Shown in pieces: positions 1 to 6,815 of a stretch of DNA of 39,489 bases; the first letter of the stretch is position 1, and the number at the start of each line of letters is the position of its first letter. The notes under the pieces are model-generated. The model did no database searches. It was not told where the DNA came from and worked only from the letters and a program-made list of their open reading frames with translations. The position numbers were made by a program, and so were the translations under genes. Origin of the DNA: Bacteriovorax stolpii (lineage in GTDB: Bacteria > Bdellovibrionota > Bacteriovoracia > Bacteriovoracales > Bacteriovoracaceae); the NCBI GenBank assembly GCA_945860895.1, contig CAMASK010000022.1, positions 1 to 39,489 of the forward strand, written 5' to 3'.

Positions 1-258
1 GTTAGCTCCCACTTTCTTGATAAGCTCAACAGTGATGCCTTCAAGTTTTTTCTTAAGAGCTTCAGCAGAAGCTTTTTCTGCGCCAATTTTCTTAGCGAGA
101 GCTTTTTGCTTATCTTTAAGAACGTTAGAATTCTTCTCATCCGCTAGGATGGCAAGTTTGTTTGGGTAAAGGAAGTTACGAGCAAAACCAGCAGATACGT
201 TTACGATCTCGCCGATTGTTCCAAGTGCCTTAACCTTTTCAATAAGGATGACTTTCAT
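1..258 (-). CDS. rplI: 50S ribosomal protein L9 (bL9), 3' part cut by window edge
   Basis: Structural protein of the large ribosomal subunit. The first 86 residues are present. They begin MKVILIEKVKALG and continue with the conserved stretch GFARNFLYPNKLA, the L9 N-terminal 23S rRNA-binding domain, followed by a charged, Lys/Ala/Glu-rich helix that matches the long connecting helix of L9. The C-terminal domain lies outside the window. The ATG at 258 follows an AGGAG-type ribosome site and sits 14 bases after the DUF2232 gene, so it is the last visible gene of the rpsF/rpsR-DUF2232-rplI cluster. The family assignment is secure. Confidence 0.96.
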   Translation of the reverse strand, partial: MKVILIEKVKALGTIGEIVNVSAGFARNFLYPNKLAILADEKNSNVLKDKQKALAKKIGAEKASAEALKKKLEGITVELIKKVGAN

Positions 259-272
259 ATTAAACTCCTGTC

Positions 273-1253
273 TTAATCTTCAATTTTAGGTTTTACAAAA
301 TACTTTCTAAAATCAAACCAGTTATCAAATAAACCAGCAGCCGCAATCAGATAGTTGGCCATGAAAATCACAACCATAACTATGATGCTGCGAAAAAACC
401 CCATAATCCCCAGAAACGAGAGAAGATCGCTGAACACACCGAAACCCTGGAAAAAATAAAATAATCCCAGACATTTTACGATGGTAAATCCAATCGCCTC
501 TGAATACTGATACCCTATTTCTTTGCCCCAGATTGCAAGTGCTAAGCCCACGGCAAGCAACATCACAAATCCAAACGGGACTTTAAAATTTAAAAGATTC
601 TTTTCAGAATAAGGATAGTCGCTTGCAGATAATAAAAGCCTACGACTTTTAAGTACCAAAAACATATTAAACCAAAGCATTAAAAAGACTCCAACAAAAA
701 AATAACCAGGAATCGCTTCAATCATTCCTTTAGCAATTAAATCTGGACGATCTAACATCTGTTGGAATTCAATGGAATCTTCTTGATTACTTGCTGCCAC
801 GTTTTTTTTCAACTCAGCTAATTTATCCGAATTCTGCTCAAGTTGCTGGAGAACATATTGTTCTACTGTGACATTTTTATTTTTTACAGAACTTAGAAAG
901 CCTGCCGAAATAAGCAGGATGAAACTTAAGCCGAAGATTACAATCCCTTTAACAGGTGAAATTCCGCGTTTTACAATTTCTGCAATTCCAATTCCGAAAA
1001 TAAACACACAGGCATAAAAGCCAAACAACGTAAGATCCCGATGTACGAACAAAGCGAAGACCATACTAAGGACTAAGCCCAGAACCCCAACGAGGAGACC
1101 TTTAGTACGACCATACAAGATGATCGCAAGAGCAAGTGGAAAGGGAGCAAACACTGACATGACGAAACTCACGCACAATAGAACCGAAGAAAGCCCTAAA
1201 AGGAGCAATCTGGATGTAGAGAGGTTTGGAGTTTGCATTATTTCAGTATTCAT
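273..1253 (-). CDS. DUF2232 (YybS-like) multi-pass membrane protein
   Basis: Integral inner-membrane protein of 326 residues with about eight hydrophobic helices: roughly 17-45, 49-67, 74-93, 97-118, 180-199, 225-244, 255-275 and 283-305. A hydrophilic, Gln/Glu/Lys-rich loop at about 120-175 separates the two halves. Length, topology and position between the S6/S18 gene and rplI match the DUF2232/YybS family, which is often found beside rplI and whose biochemical function is not settled. The gene starts 16 bases after the S6-S18 stop and is probably co-transcribed. The best ribosome-binding-like sequence (GAGG) sits about 12 bases before this ATG and is better spaced for an out-of-frame ATG at 1263, so the start is slightly uncertain; a second in-frame ATG lies at codon 6. 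Confidence 0.85.
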   Translation of the reverse strand: MNTEIMQTPNLSTSRLLLLGLSSVLLCVSFVMSVFAPFPLALAIILYGRTKGLLVGVLGLVLSMVFALFVHRDLTLFGFYACVFIFGIGIAEIVKRGISPVKGIVIFGLSFILLISAGFLSSVKNKNVTVEQYVLQQLEQNSDKLAELKKNVAASNQEDSIEFQQMLDRPDLIAKGMIEAIPGYFFVGVFLMLWFNMFLVLKSRRLLLSASDYPYSEKNLLNFKVPFGFVMLLAVGLALAIWGKEIGYQYSEAIGFTIVKCLGLFYFFQGFGVFSDLLSFLGIMGFFRSIIVMVVIFMANYLIAAAGLFDNWFDFRKYFVKPKIED

Positions 1254-1269
1254 ACCAGTTCATTACCTC

Positions 1270-1890
1270 TTAACGAGCAGTCTCATTAGACTGATAGCTG
1301 ATAAGAAGCATGTTACGACCGCGCTTGATAGCTTCGTTTGCACGACGCTGAAAAGTCGGAGTCAAACCAGATACGCGAGAAGGAGAAATTTTTCCGAACT
1401 CGTTTACTAGCCATGAGTATGATTTAGGGTCTTTCCAGTCTGGAGAAGTTTTCTTTGCAGAAAACCAGCAAGACTTGCGTTTTGAGTGCATTTTCTTGTC
1501 TTTATCATCTCCACCACCGAAGCCGCCTTCATCATCAAGGTCTTGAACAGGTTGAGAATGATTTGGGTTTTTGTAGTTCTTCACGATCTCAGCTTGGTCT
1601 TTATCATTGCCAAGTTTGATGATGAGGTGACGAACCATGCTTTCGTTGATGCTGAACTTACGTTCAATTTCTGCGTTAAGGTTGCCAGCACCTTTGTACA
1701 TGAAATAGTGGTAAGAACCTTTTTTAAGACCAGACTCTGCAGGTTGTGCAAAAATCTTCGTTCCCCATGTGTCTGTTACTAAAACTTCTGCACCAAACTC
1801 TTTGAAAGTTTCAGTCAGTGACGTTTTAATAGCGTTCACAGCTTCTTCGGATGCGTCTGGGCGAACGACAAATGCCGTTTCGTAGATCAT
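1270..1890 (-). CDS. rpsF-rpsR: Fused ribosomal proteins S6 and S18 (bS6-bS18)
   Basis: One 206-residue reading frame carries two small-subunit proteins. Residues 1 to about 105 are S6: it opens MIYETAFVVRPDASEE and contains the GSYHYFMYKG and ERKFSINESMVRHL segments. Residues 117-133 form an acidic, Gly-rich linker. Residues 134-206 are S18: MHSKRKSCWFSAKK, then FGKISPSRVSGL and QRRANEAIKRGRN, which are its rRNA-contact signature. S6 and S18 normally bind the 30S platform as a heterodimer, so a covalent fusion is functionally sensible. There is no stop between the parts. An internal ATG (M134, at 1491) might also start free S18, but the GGTGGAG upstream is poorly spaced. The ATG at 1890 has a strong GGAGG site five bases upstream. 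Confidence 0.93.
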   Translation of the reverse strand: MIYETAFVVRPDASEEAVNAIKTSLTETFKEFGAEVLVTDTWGTKIFAQPAESGLKKGSYHYFMYKGAGNLNAEIERKFSINESMVRHLIIKLGNDKDQAEIVKNYKNPNHSQPVQDLDDEGGFGGGDDKDKKMHSKRKSCWFSAKKTSPDWKDPKSYSWLVNEFGKISPSRVSGLTPTFQRRANEAIKRGRNMLLISYQSNETAR

Positions 1891-1913
1891 ATTTCCTCCA
1901 GGATTATAATTAA

Positions 1914-1938
1914 GGCCATGGACACAATTGCCATGACC
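1914..1938 (-). promoter_or_regulatory. Hairpin in the rpsF-rpsR mRNA leader
   Basis: An 8-bp stem (GGTCATGG with CCATGGCC on the minus strand, one G-U pair) closes a 9-base loop and ends about 15 bases before the GGAGG ribosome site of the S6-S18 gene. Many bacteria autoregulate rpsF through an mRNA leader bound by the S6-S18 dimer, so this is a candidate for such an element. I could not match it to the known consensus, and it may be only a chance palindrome around two CCATGG sites. Confidence 0.35.
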
Positions 1939-2170
1939 GAGAATGAAATATTTAAAATGAATGTCACAGCGAACTTAGCACATGGGCCCTTAGTCGTCCA
2001 AGGCTTTCTACTTAGGCCAAAATTAGACTTTTTGCATCAAGCTATTGATTTTACAGGAAAATTACACTCATTGAAAACCGTCTAGAATTTAAACGGCCAA
2101 AGAAGAAATTACACCAGCACTCTTGGTGAGCTTCATATCAAATTAGAATTCACTTTAACAGGAGCTCTCA

Positions 2171-3223
2171 ATGAAAGCCACCATCGCAATGTTAGCAGTC
2201 CTAGCTTTAACTATTTCATGTTCAAAGGTCCAGAAGGCTGAAAAAAACATGGATGACATGAATTCTTCCACTAAAGCTCTGGGCGGCAACATGGATGAGA
2301 TGAAATCAACCACAACAACTATGTATCAACAGATTCGCTCAAAAGAATCAGAAGATACTCGAAATAAAAAATTCGAAATCTTAAATTCAAAAGAAGACAG
2401 GATAGGGGCGAAATTAGCGGCTGCAGCAGTTTATTTCAAGTCATTTGAATTTCAACTTTGGGCAGGCACAGATATCGACAGCAATCATCTAAGAGAAATT
2501 CTTTTTCTCGATGCTGCCAATGAATTTACTCGAAAAATTTCTGATATATATAGTGAAATTAAGCTGAAAAAAATGAGCCCTACAAATAGCGGCACAAAAC
2601 ATAGTTCTGAAGAAAGCTTCTACGCGCTTGCTGCTACCATGCATTCGATCCATCACTATCAGGATGAGCTAGTTTCAGAAAATTCAAAGATTGAAGAAAA
2701 ATCATTTTATAACATCGTTAAAAGAGCGTTGAAAAAAGATAGCGAAGGCGAAAACTTAACAGAATACGAAACAATTCTTGTTAACGGAATCAATAGAGAA
2801 ATCATGATCGAACTAATCAAAGCGCGTGTTGATTTTCTTGCAGCTCTTGGTTTGAAAAATTTAACAGATAAAAGAAACATGACTTTTGGTCAAAAGCTTA
2901 AGGCAGGATTATTTAAGCTAACCGAGGGCAAACTAGGTTCAATCGAATTGCCTGAAACTTTCAGCTCAAGCAATGAAGCGACAAAAGACCAGACCATTAA
3001 GTATCTTGAATCAGCCTTGAAAGCGAAAAGCTTTTTAGTAGAAATCGGTATTGATAAACAACTAGAAAAAACTCTTAAATCAGCATTTTCAAAAATTAAA
3101 CTCGCCACAGATGATGGAGACACTGAAAGTGATTCTCAGGATCAAGAAGAAAGCGAATCGTCGCAAGACTCTGACAATAAACGTGTCAAAATTCAAAATT
3201 TAATTAATGAAATTTTAATTTAA
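2171..3223 (+). CDS. Predicted lipoprotein, function unknown
   Basis: A 350-residue protein with a typical lipoprotein signal: a short basic start, hydrophobic core and lipobox LTISC, giving an acylated Cys at residue 17. After it come two near-repeats rich in Met, Asp and Ser/Thr (KNMDDMNSSTKALGGN, then NMDEMKSTTTTMYQQ) that look like a short coiled-coil stalk. A mostly helical, charged body follows, then a very acidic Ser/Glu/Asp/Gln tail at about 315-335. A good AGGAG ribosome site precedes the ATG. The gene stands alone, divergent from the ribosomal cluster and convergent with RNase G, so context gives no function. Similar small-headed lipoproteins are common in Bdellovibrionota; I recognise no named family. 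Confidence 0.8.
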   Translation: MKATIAMLAVLALTISCSKVQKAEKNMDDMNSSTKALGGNMDEMKSTTTTMYQQIRSKESEDTRNKKFEILNSKEDRIGAKLAAAAVYFKSFEFQLWAGTDIDSNHLREILFLDAANEFTRKISDIYSEIKLKKMSPTNSGTKHSSEESFYALAATMHSIHHYQDELVSENSKIEEKSFYNIVKRALKKDSEGENLTEYETILVNGINREIMIELIKARVDFLAALGLKNLTDKRNMTFGQKLKAGLFKLTEGKLGSIELPETFSSSNEATKDQTIKYLESALKAKSFLVEIGIDKQLEKTLKSAFSKIKLATDDGDTESDSQDQEESESSQDSDNKRVKIQNLINEILI

Positions 3224-3262
3224 TACCCGCGATTGAAGCCTTGCTTAAGACGAGCATGCCAA

Positions 3263-4840
3263 TCAATCTTCCGGAGCGTAAATCTCATATTGTTCGGCAT
3301 GATAATTATTATCTGCCCTCACCAAGAGAGTCTTGTTAAAACTCTCCTCCAACATTTCAATCATTCCAAAATCCTCAGAAGATAATTTGGCACAGACTTC
3401 CGGGTGGGCAAAAATCGTAATCTTAGTTGAAGTTGTGCGTTTCATGACTTTTTGCAATTCCCGTATAACTTCGAAACTAACTGTCTCCACTGATTTTACA
3501 CGGCCAACACCTTCGCAGTATGGGCATTGTTCACACATCACACGGACTAAAGTATCGCGAGTGCGTTTACGAGTCATCTCCACTAAGCCAAGACCAGAAA
3601 TTGGAAGAACGTTGGTCTTAGAACGATCTTTCTTAAGGGCCTCGAGCAAGGAAGTGTAAACCTGATGCCGGTGATCCTCTTTCTCCATATCAATGAAGTC
3701 GATAATGATAATTCCACCACAATTTCGTAAGCGGAGTTGATAAACAATTTCTTTTACCGCTTCGAGATTCGTTTTTAAGATGGTATCTTCGAGAGTTTTC
3801 TTACCAACAAATTTGCCCGTATTAACATCAATTGAAACCAAAGCCTCAGTTTGGTCAATGTTAATTGACCCACCAGATTTTAAGAAGACTTGATTAGAAA
3901 GCGCTCTTTCAATTTCAATATCAATACCATAGTGTTCAAAAATGGGAGTGTCGGCATCGTAGAACTTAATTTTTGCTTTATGATGTGGAATAAACCGTTG
4001 GATGAATTTTTCAATTTGTTTAACTGCCGACTTATTATCAGCGATCAAATTATCCACATCTTCATCCATAATATCGCGCAAAGCTCGCTGAACAAATGAA
4101 AGATCCTGATGAAGCTCAAGCGGTGCTTTCGCCTTTTCCATTTTCTTCTGAACATCCTTCCAGATTTTTACTAAATTATTGTAGTCACTCTTAAGAACTT
4201 TATAACTTTGAGTTTCCGCAACAGTTCTGGCAATCACTCCAACACCTTCTGGGCGAATGGAATCCAGAATATCTTTTAAACGTTTTCTCTCTTCTTCAGA
4301 TTCAATACGTCGCGAAACTCCTGTATGCTCAATAAAGGGCATGAAAACGATGTGGCGACCAGCAAGTGTAATATGGCGAGTAACTCTGGGGCCTTTAGTG
4401 GAAATTGGCTCTTTTGCGATTTGCACCACAATCTCATCACCTTCTTTCAAAAAATCCTGAATTTTTACATCGGGACGAAATTTCATATCCACTGTTTCAG
4501 TGAGAGTTGAAAACTCATCTGGTATGACTTCGCCTAATCTTTTGGAATTATTTTCTGAAGTTTCTATGCGACTTAGCATCTCTCTTTGCTCATCCAAAGT
4601 TGGAAGATAAGCATCATCAACATAAAGAAAAGCGGCCCTAACCTGACCAATATCAATAAAAGCCGATTGCATGCCCGGAAGAACCCTGAGCACTCTGCCT
4701 AAATAGATGTTGCCAACAATGGGAGCCGATTCATTGTTCTGGGGATGACGTTCGATGAGAAAGTCTAAAATCTCACCATTTTCAATGAGCGCAATACGCG
4801 ACTCATTGTGGGTCTGATTGACCACAAGTTCTTTTGCCAT
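3263..4840 (-). CDS. rng: Ribonuclease G (RNase E/G family)
   Basis: Single-strand-specific endoribonuclease for rRNA 5'-end maturation and mRNA decay. Of its 525 residues, about 38-140 form the S1 RNA-binding domain (IVGNIYLGRVLRVLPGMQSA), which holds an insertion of about 30 residues near 80-125 compared with Escherichia coli RNase G. The catalytic Mg-binding aspartates are D338 in SIDVNTGKF and D381 in IIIIDFIDM, at the spacing seen in RNase E. The Zn-link cysteines are in CEQCPYCEGVG. It lacks the long RNase E degradosome scaffold, so RNase G is the better name. It lies 93 bases downstream of nupC on the same strand; I found no convincing promoter of its own in that gap. Confidence 0.95.
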   Translation of the reverse strand: MAKELVVNQTHNESRIALIENGEILDFLIERHPQNNESAPIVGNIYLGRVLRVLPGMQSAFIDIGQVRAAFLYVDDAYLPTLDEQREMLSRIETSENNSKRLGEVIPDEFSTLTETVDMKFRPDVKIQDFLKEGDEIVVQIAKEPISTKGPRVTRHITLAGRHIVFMPFIEHTGVSRRIESEEERKRLKDILDSIRPEGVGVIARTVAETQSYKVLKSDYNNLVKIWKDVQKKMEKAKAPLELHQDLSFVQRALRDIMDEDVDNLIADNKSAVKQIEKFIQRFIPHHKAKIKFYDADTPIFEHYGIDIEIERALSNQVFLKSGGSINIDQTEALVSIDVNTGKFVGKKTLEDTILKTNLEAVKEIVYQLRLRNCGGIIIIDFIDMEKEDHRHQVYTSLLEALKKDRSKTNVLPISGLGLVEMTRKRTRDTLVRVMCEQCPYCEGVGRVKSVETVSFEVIRELQKVMKRTTSTKITIFAHPEVCAKLSSEDFGMIEMLEESFNKTLLVRADNNYHAEQYEIYAPED

Positions 4841-4933
4841 GAAAAATGTCCTAATTCTAAAAACTTAAACTAAATTAGGATCAGAATACTAGCAAAAGAA
4901 CCAAAGTTAAAGTCGGCAATGTATGCTGCGATG

Positions 4934-6226
4934 TTATGAGAGCATACCAACGATTGTAGCTGTTAAGAGTGAACATAGTGTTCCACCTAACAGTGCCTTC
5001 ATTCCTAATTCAGAGAGCATTCCACGTTTAGTTGGAGCAAGTGCACCAATTCCACCCACTTGGATTCCGATAGAAGAGAAGTTGGCAAATCCACTCAAGA
5101 TATAAGTGGCGAAAATCACTGATTTAGGATCCTGAAGCACACCCTGCTCTTTCATTTTACCAAGAGACATATAGGCTACAAATTCATTGAGAATTGTTTT
5201 CTCGCCAAGAAGCTGGCCAATGTAGATCATGTCAGACTTTGCCACACCAAGAAGCCATACCAACGGAGCACAGAAATATCCAAGTAAGAATTGAAGAGTC
5301 AAACCAGTGTACTGACCATCGGTCATGTTTAAAATCATGGTATTAAGACCGGTAGCATTTCCAATGAAATCATTAAGCATATAGTTCACCATAGCAATCA
5401 TAGCGATGAACACAATCAACATAGCGGCAACATTAAAAGCGAGCTTTAAACCTTCTTCAGTACCAACTGCGATGGCTTCAATAATGTTAGTTCCGATTTT
5501 TTCTTTAGTGATTTCAAGACGCTCATCAATTTCTTCATTTTGAGGTAAAAGCATTTTTGAAACAATAATTGTAGCCGGGGCCGACATTACAGAAGCTGCT
5601 AACAAATGCTTGGCAAAAAATAATTGCTGAACAGGATCGTTACCGCCCAAGAATCCTACGTAAGCAGCTAGAACGCCACCTGCAGTATTGGCCATACCAC
5701 CAATCATTACGCACAAAATTTCAGAACGAGTCATGAAAGGAAGATAAGGCTTAATCAAAAGAGGTGCTTCAGTTTGTCCAAGAAAAATATTTGCAGTGGT
5801 AGAAAGATTTTCTGCTCCGGAAATTTTCATGAACTTACCCATGACCCATGAAAGGCCATAAACGATTTTCTGAAGTAGACCCAGATAGAAAAACAAGCTC
5901 GTAAGAGCTGAGAAGAAAATAATAGTTGGAAGAATCTGGAAAGCAAAAATGAATCCAGTAGTTTTTGTGTCCATCAAGTTGCCGAACACAAACACAGAAC
6001 CTTGACGAGTAAAATCTAAAACCACAACGAAGAAGCCCGAAATTTTATCGAAAATTGCCGCCACCAAAGGAACGTGAAGAATCCCGACTGCAAAAGCCAC
6101 TTGCAATAAGAAACCAAGGCCAACTAATCTCCACGGTATTTGTTTTTTATTAGAGCTAAAGAAATAAAGCACCAGTGTTAGAACTGCTAGACCAAGGATG
6201 CCGCGAAAAAATGACTCTAAGCTCAT
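4934..6226 (-). CDS. nupC: Concentrative nucleoside transporter, NupC/CNT family
   Basis: Inner-membrane ion-coupled nucleoside importer, 430 residues, multi-pass. CNT family blocks are clear: GQTEAPLLIKPYL, the GGMANTAGGVLAAYVGFL hairpin region, SAPATIIVSKMLLP, and near the C-terminus SGFANFSSIGIQVGGIGAL. These correspond to the helical hairpins and unwound helices that bind nucleoside and cation. The ATG at 6226 has a GGGAG ribosome site, and a good promoter lies just upstream (6261-6290). It is close to, but transcribed away from, the nucleoside phosphorylase/deaminase operon at 6816, so uptake and breakdown of nucleosides are encoded almost side by side. Confidence 0.95.
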   Translation of the reverse strand: MSLESFFRGILGLAVLTLVLYFFSSNKKQIPWRLVGLGFLLQVAFAVGILHVPLVAAIFDKISGFFVVVLDFTRQGSVFVFGNLMDTKTTGFIFAFQILPTIIFFSALTSLFFYLGLLQKIVYGLSWVMGKFMKISGAENLSTTANIFLGQTEAPLLIKPYLPFMTRSEILCVMIGGMANTAGGVLAAYVGFLGGNDPVQQLFFAKHLLAASVMSAPATIIVSKMLLPQNEEIDERLEITKEKIGTNIIEAIAVGTEEGLKLAFNVAAMLIVFIAMIAMVNYMLNDFIGNATGLNTMILNMTDGQYTGLTLQFLLGYFCAPLVWLLGVAKSDMIYIGQLLGEKTILNEFVAYMSLGKMKEQGVLQDPKSVIFATYILSGFANFSSIGIQVGGIGALAPTKRGMLSELGMKALLGGTLCSLLTATIVGMLS

Positions 6227-6260
6227 ATAACTCCCAAATAATAATTAGCTAACTCATAGA

Positions 6261-6290
6261 GTTATACCGAGAGCTATTCGTTTATGGCAA
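6261..6290 (-). promoter_or_regulatory. Sigma-70-type promoter for nupC
   Basis: On the minus strand, -35 TTGCCA (6290-6285), an 18-base spacer and -10 TATAAC (6266-6261): five of six consensus matches in each box. It lies about 35 bases before the nupC start codon. The bases just before the -10 box (CTCTCGG) recur before the -10 box of the ftsE promoter. Confidence 0.6.
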
Positions 6291-6306
6291 GAAAAAGTCG
6301 ACTATT

Positions 6307-6714
6307 CTAGAAGGATGTTTGCCAGAGTTGTGTGCCAAATTGCACCGATTGCATTGCTAGAAATTGCGAATTTTCTGAATGCCAACTACTTCTTTCAGAA
6401 GTTGAAAATGATTCTGAGGCTTGATAGCCGAGAAGTTCTTCCTGCCCTTTTTGAGCACTGTTATAGGCTACGTAACAAACACCCACAATTAAACCGATTG
6501 CCGCACCACCCCAAACATTATTTACGCTATTCGCAGGTTGTTCGGAAAAAGAAAGCGTAGATAATCCAAGAATTGCGCCGCCCGCAGTCGCAGAAACAAC
6601 TATTAAAATATCCTTCTGAGTATTTTTCAATAAATCGTTTTCCTTTTCCTGAGCAAAGGCTAGATTCCAAGTGAGAAGTTGCATACAAATGAAACATACT
6701 AACCATTTTTTCAT
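6307..6714 (-). CDS. Small membrane protein with signal peptide, unknown function
   Basis: A 135-residue protein with a cleavable signal (basic start, hydrophobic core, AFA-Q cleavage near residue 21) and two Gly/Ala-rich hydrophobic segments at about 36-55 and 67-88 (ATAGGAILGLSTLSF and WGGAAIGLIVGVCYVAY). The second half is polar and Ser/Gln-rich. Gly-rich helix pairs of this kind occur in small outer-membrane or periplasmic proteins, but I recognise no named family. An AAGGA ribosome site precedes the ATG. It is divergent from the nucleoside phosphorylase gene and shares with it the symmetric promoter at 6736-6791, so both may respond to the same signal. Confidence 0.75.
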   Translation of the reverse strand: MKKWLVCFICMQLLTWNLAFAQEKENDLLKNTQKDILIVVSATAGGAILGLSTLSFSEQPANSVNNVWGGAAIGLIVGVCYVAYNSAQKGQEELLGYQASESFSTSERSSWHSENSQFLAMQSVQFGTQLWQTSF

Positions 6715-6735
6715 GTCGATCCTTCAATACATAAG

Positions 6736-6791
6736 TTTGCCAAGGGGGAAACCTTAAGACTATGATAAATTCCCTAGTTAAGGTTGGCAAA
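6736..6791. promoter_or_regulatory. Divergent, nearly mirror-symmetric promoter pair
   Basis: Plus strand: -35 TTGCCA (6737-6742), 18-base spacer, -10 TATGAT (6761-6766), serving the pyrimidine phosphorylase operon. Minus strand: -35 TTGCCA (6790-6785), 17-base spacer, -10 TATCAT (6767-6762), serving the small membrane protein gene. The two -10 boxes occupy almost the same bases. The whole unit is an inverted repeat: TTTGCCAA at 6736-6743 with TTGGCAAA at 6784-6791, and CCTTAA at 6752-6757 with TTAAGG at 6778-6783; the left arm has seven extra bases. RNA polymerase should be able to bind in only one direction at a time. Confidence 0.65.
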
Positions 6792-6815
6792 TTGTTGTCC
6801 CTATTGTGAGTGTAT

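Noticed and set aside
1120-1410. Plus-strand open frame across the DUF2232 start and S18 end
   Set aside because: It lies opposite two well-supported genes, has no ribosome site and no recognisable domain.
1903-1908. Perfect TATAAT on the minus strand before the S6-S18 gene
   Set aside because: It is only about 14 bases from the start codon, would place the transcript start inside the ribosome site, and has no -35 box at a usual distance.
2048-2077. Possible minus-strand promoter for the ribosomal cluster (TTTTCA, 18 bases, TAAAAT)
   Set aside because: It would give a leader of about 150 bases and the -35 is weak; kept as a possibility only.
2113-2129. Small CACCA/TGGTG hairpin before the lipoprotein gene
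   Set aside because: Five base pairs with a 7-base loop is common by chance, and no T run follows.
4841-4933. Possible promoter for RNase G (TTGCTA, 17 bases, TAGTTT)
   Set aside because: The -10 match is only three of six; read-through from nupC is as likely.
6527-6790. Second minus-strand frame covering the small membrane protein
   Set aside because: It runs through the symmetric promoter and lacks a ribosome site, while the overlapping gene has a clean signal peptide and AAGGA site.
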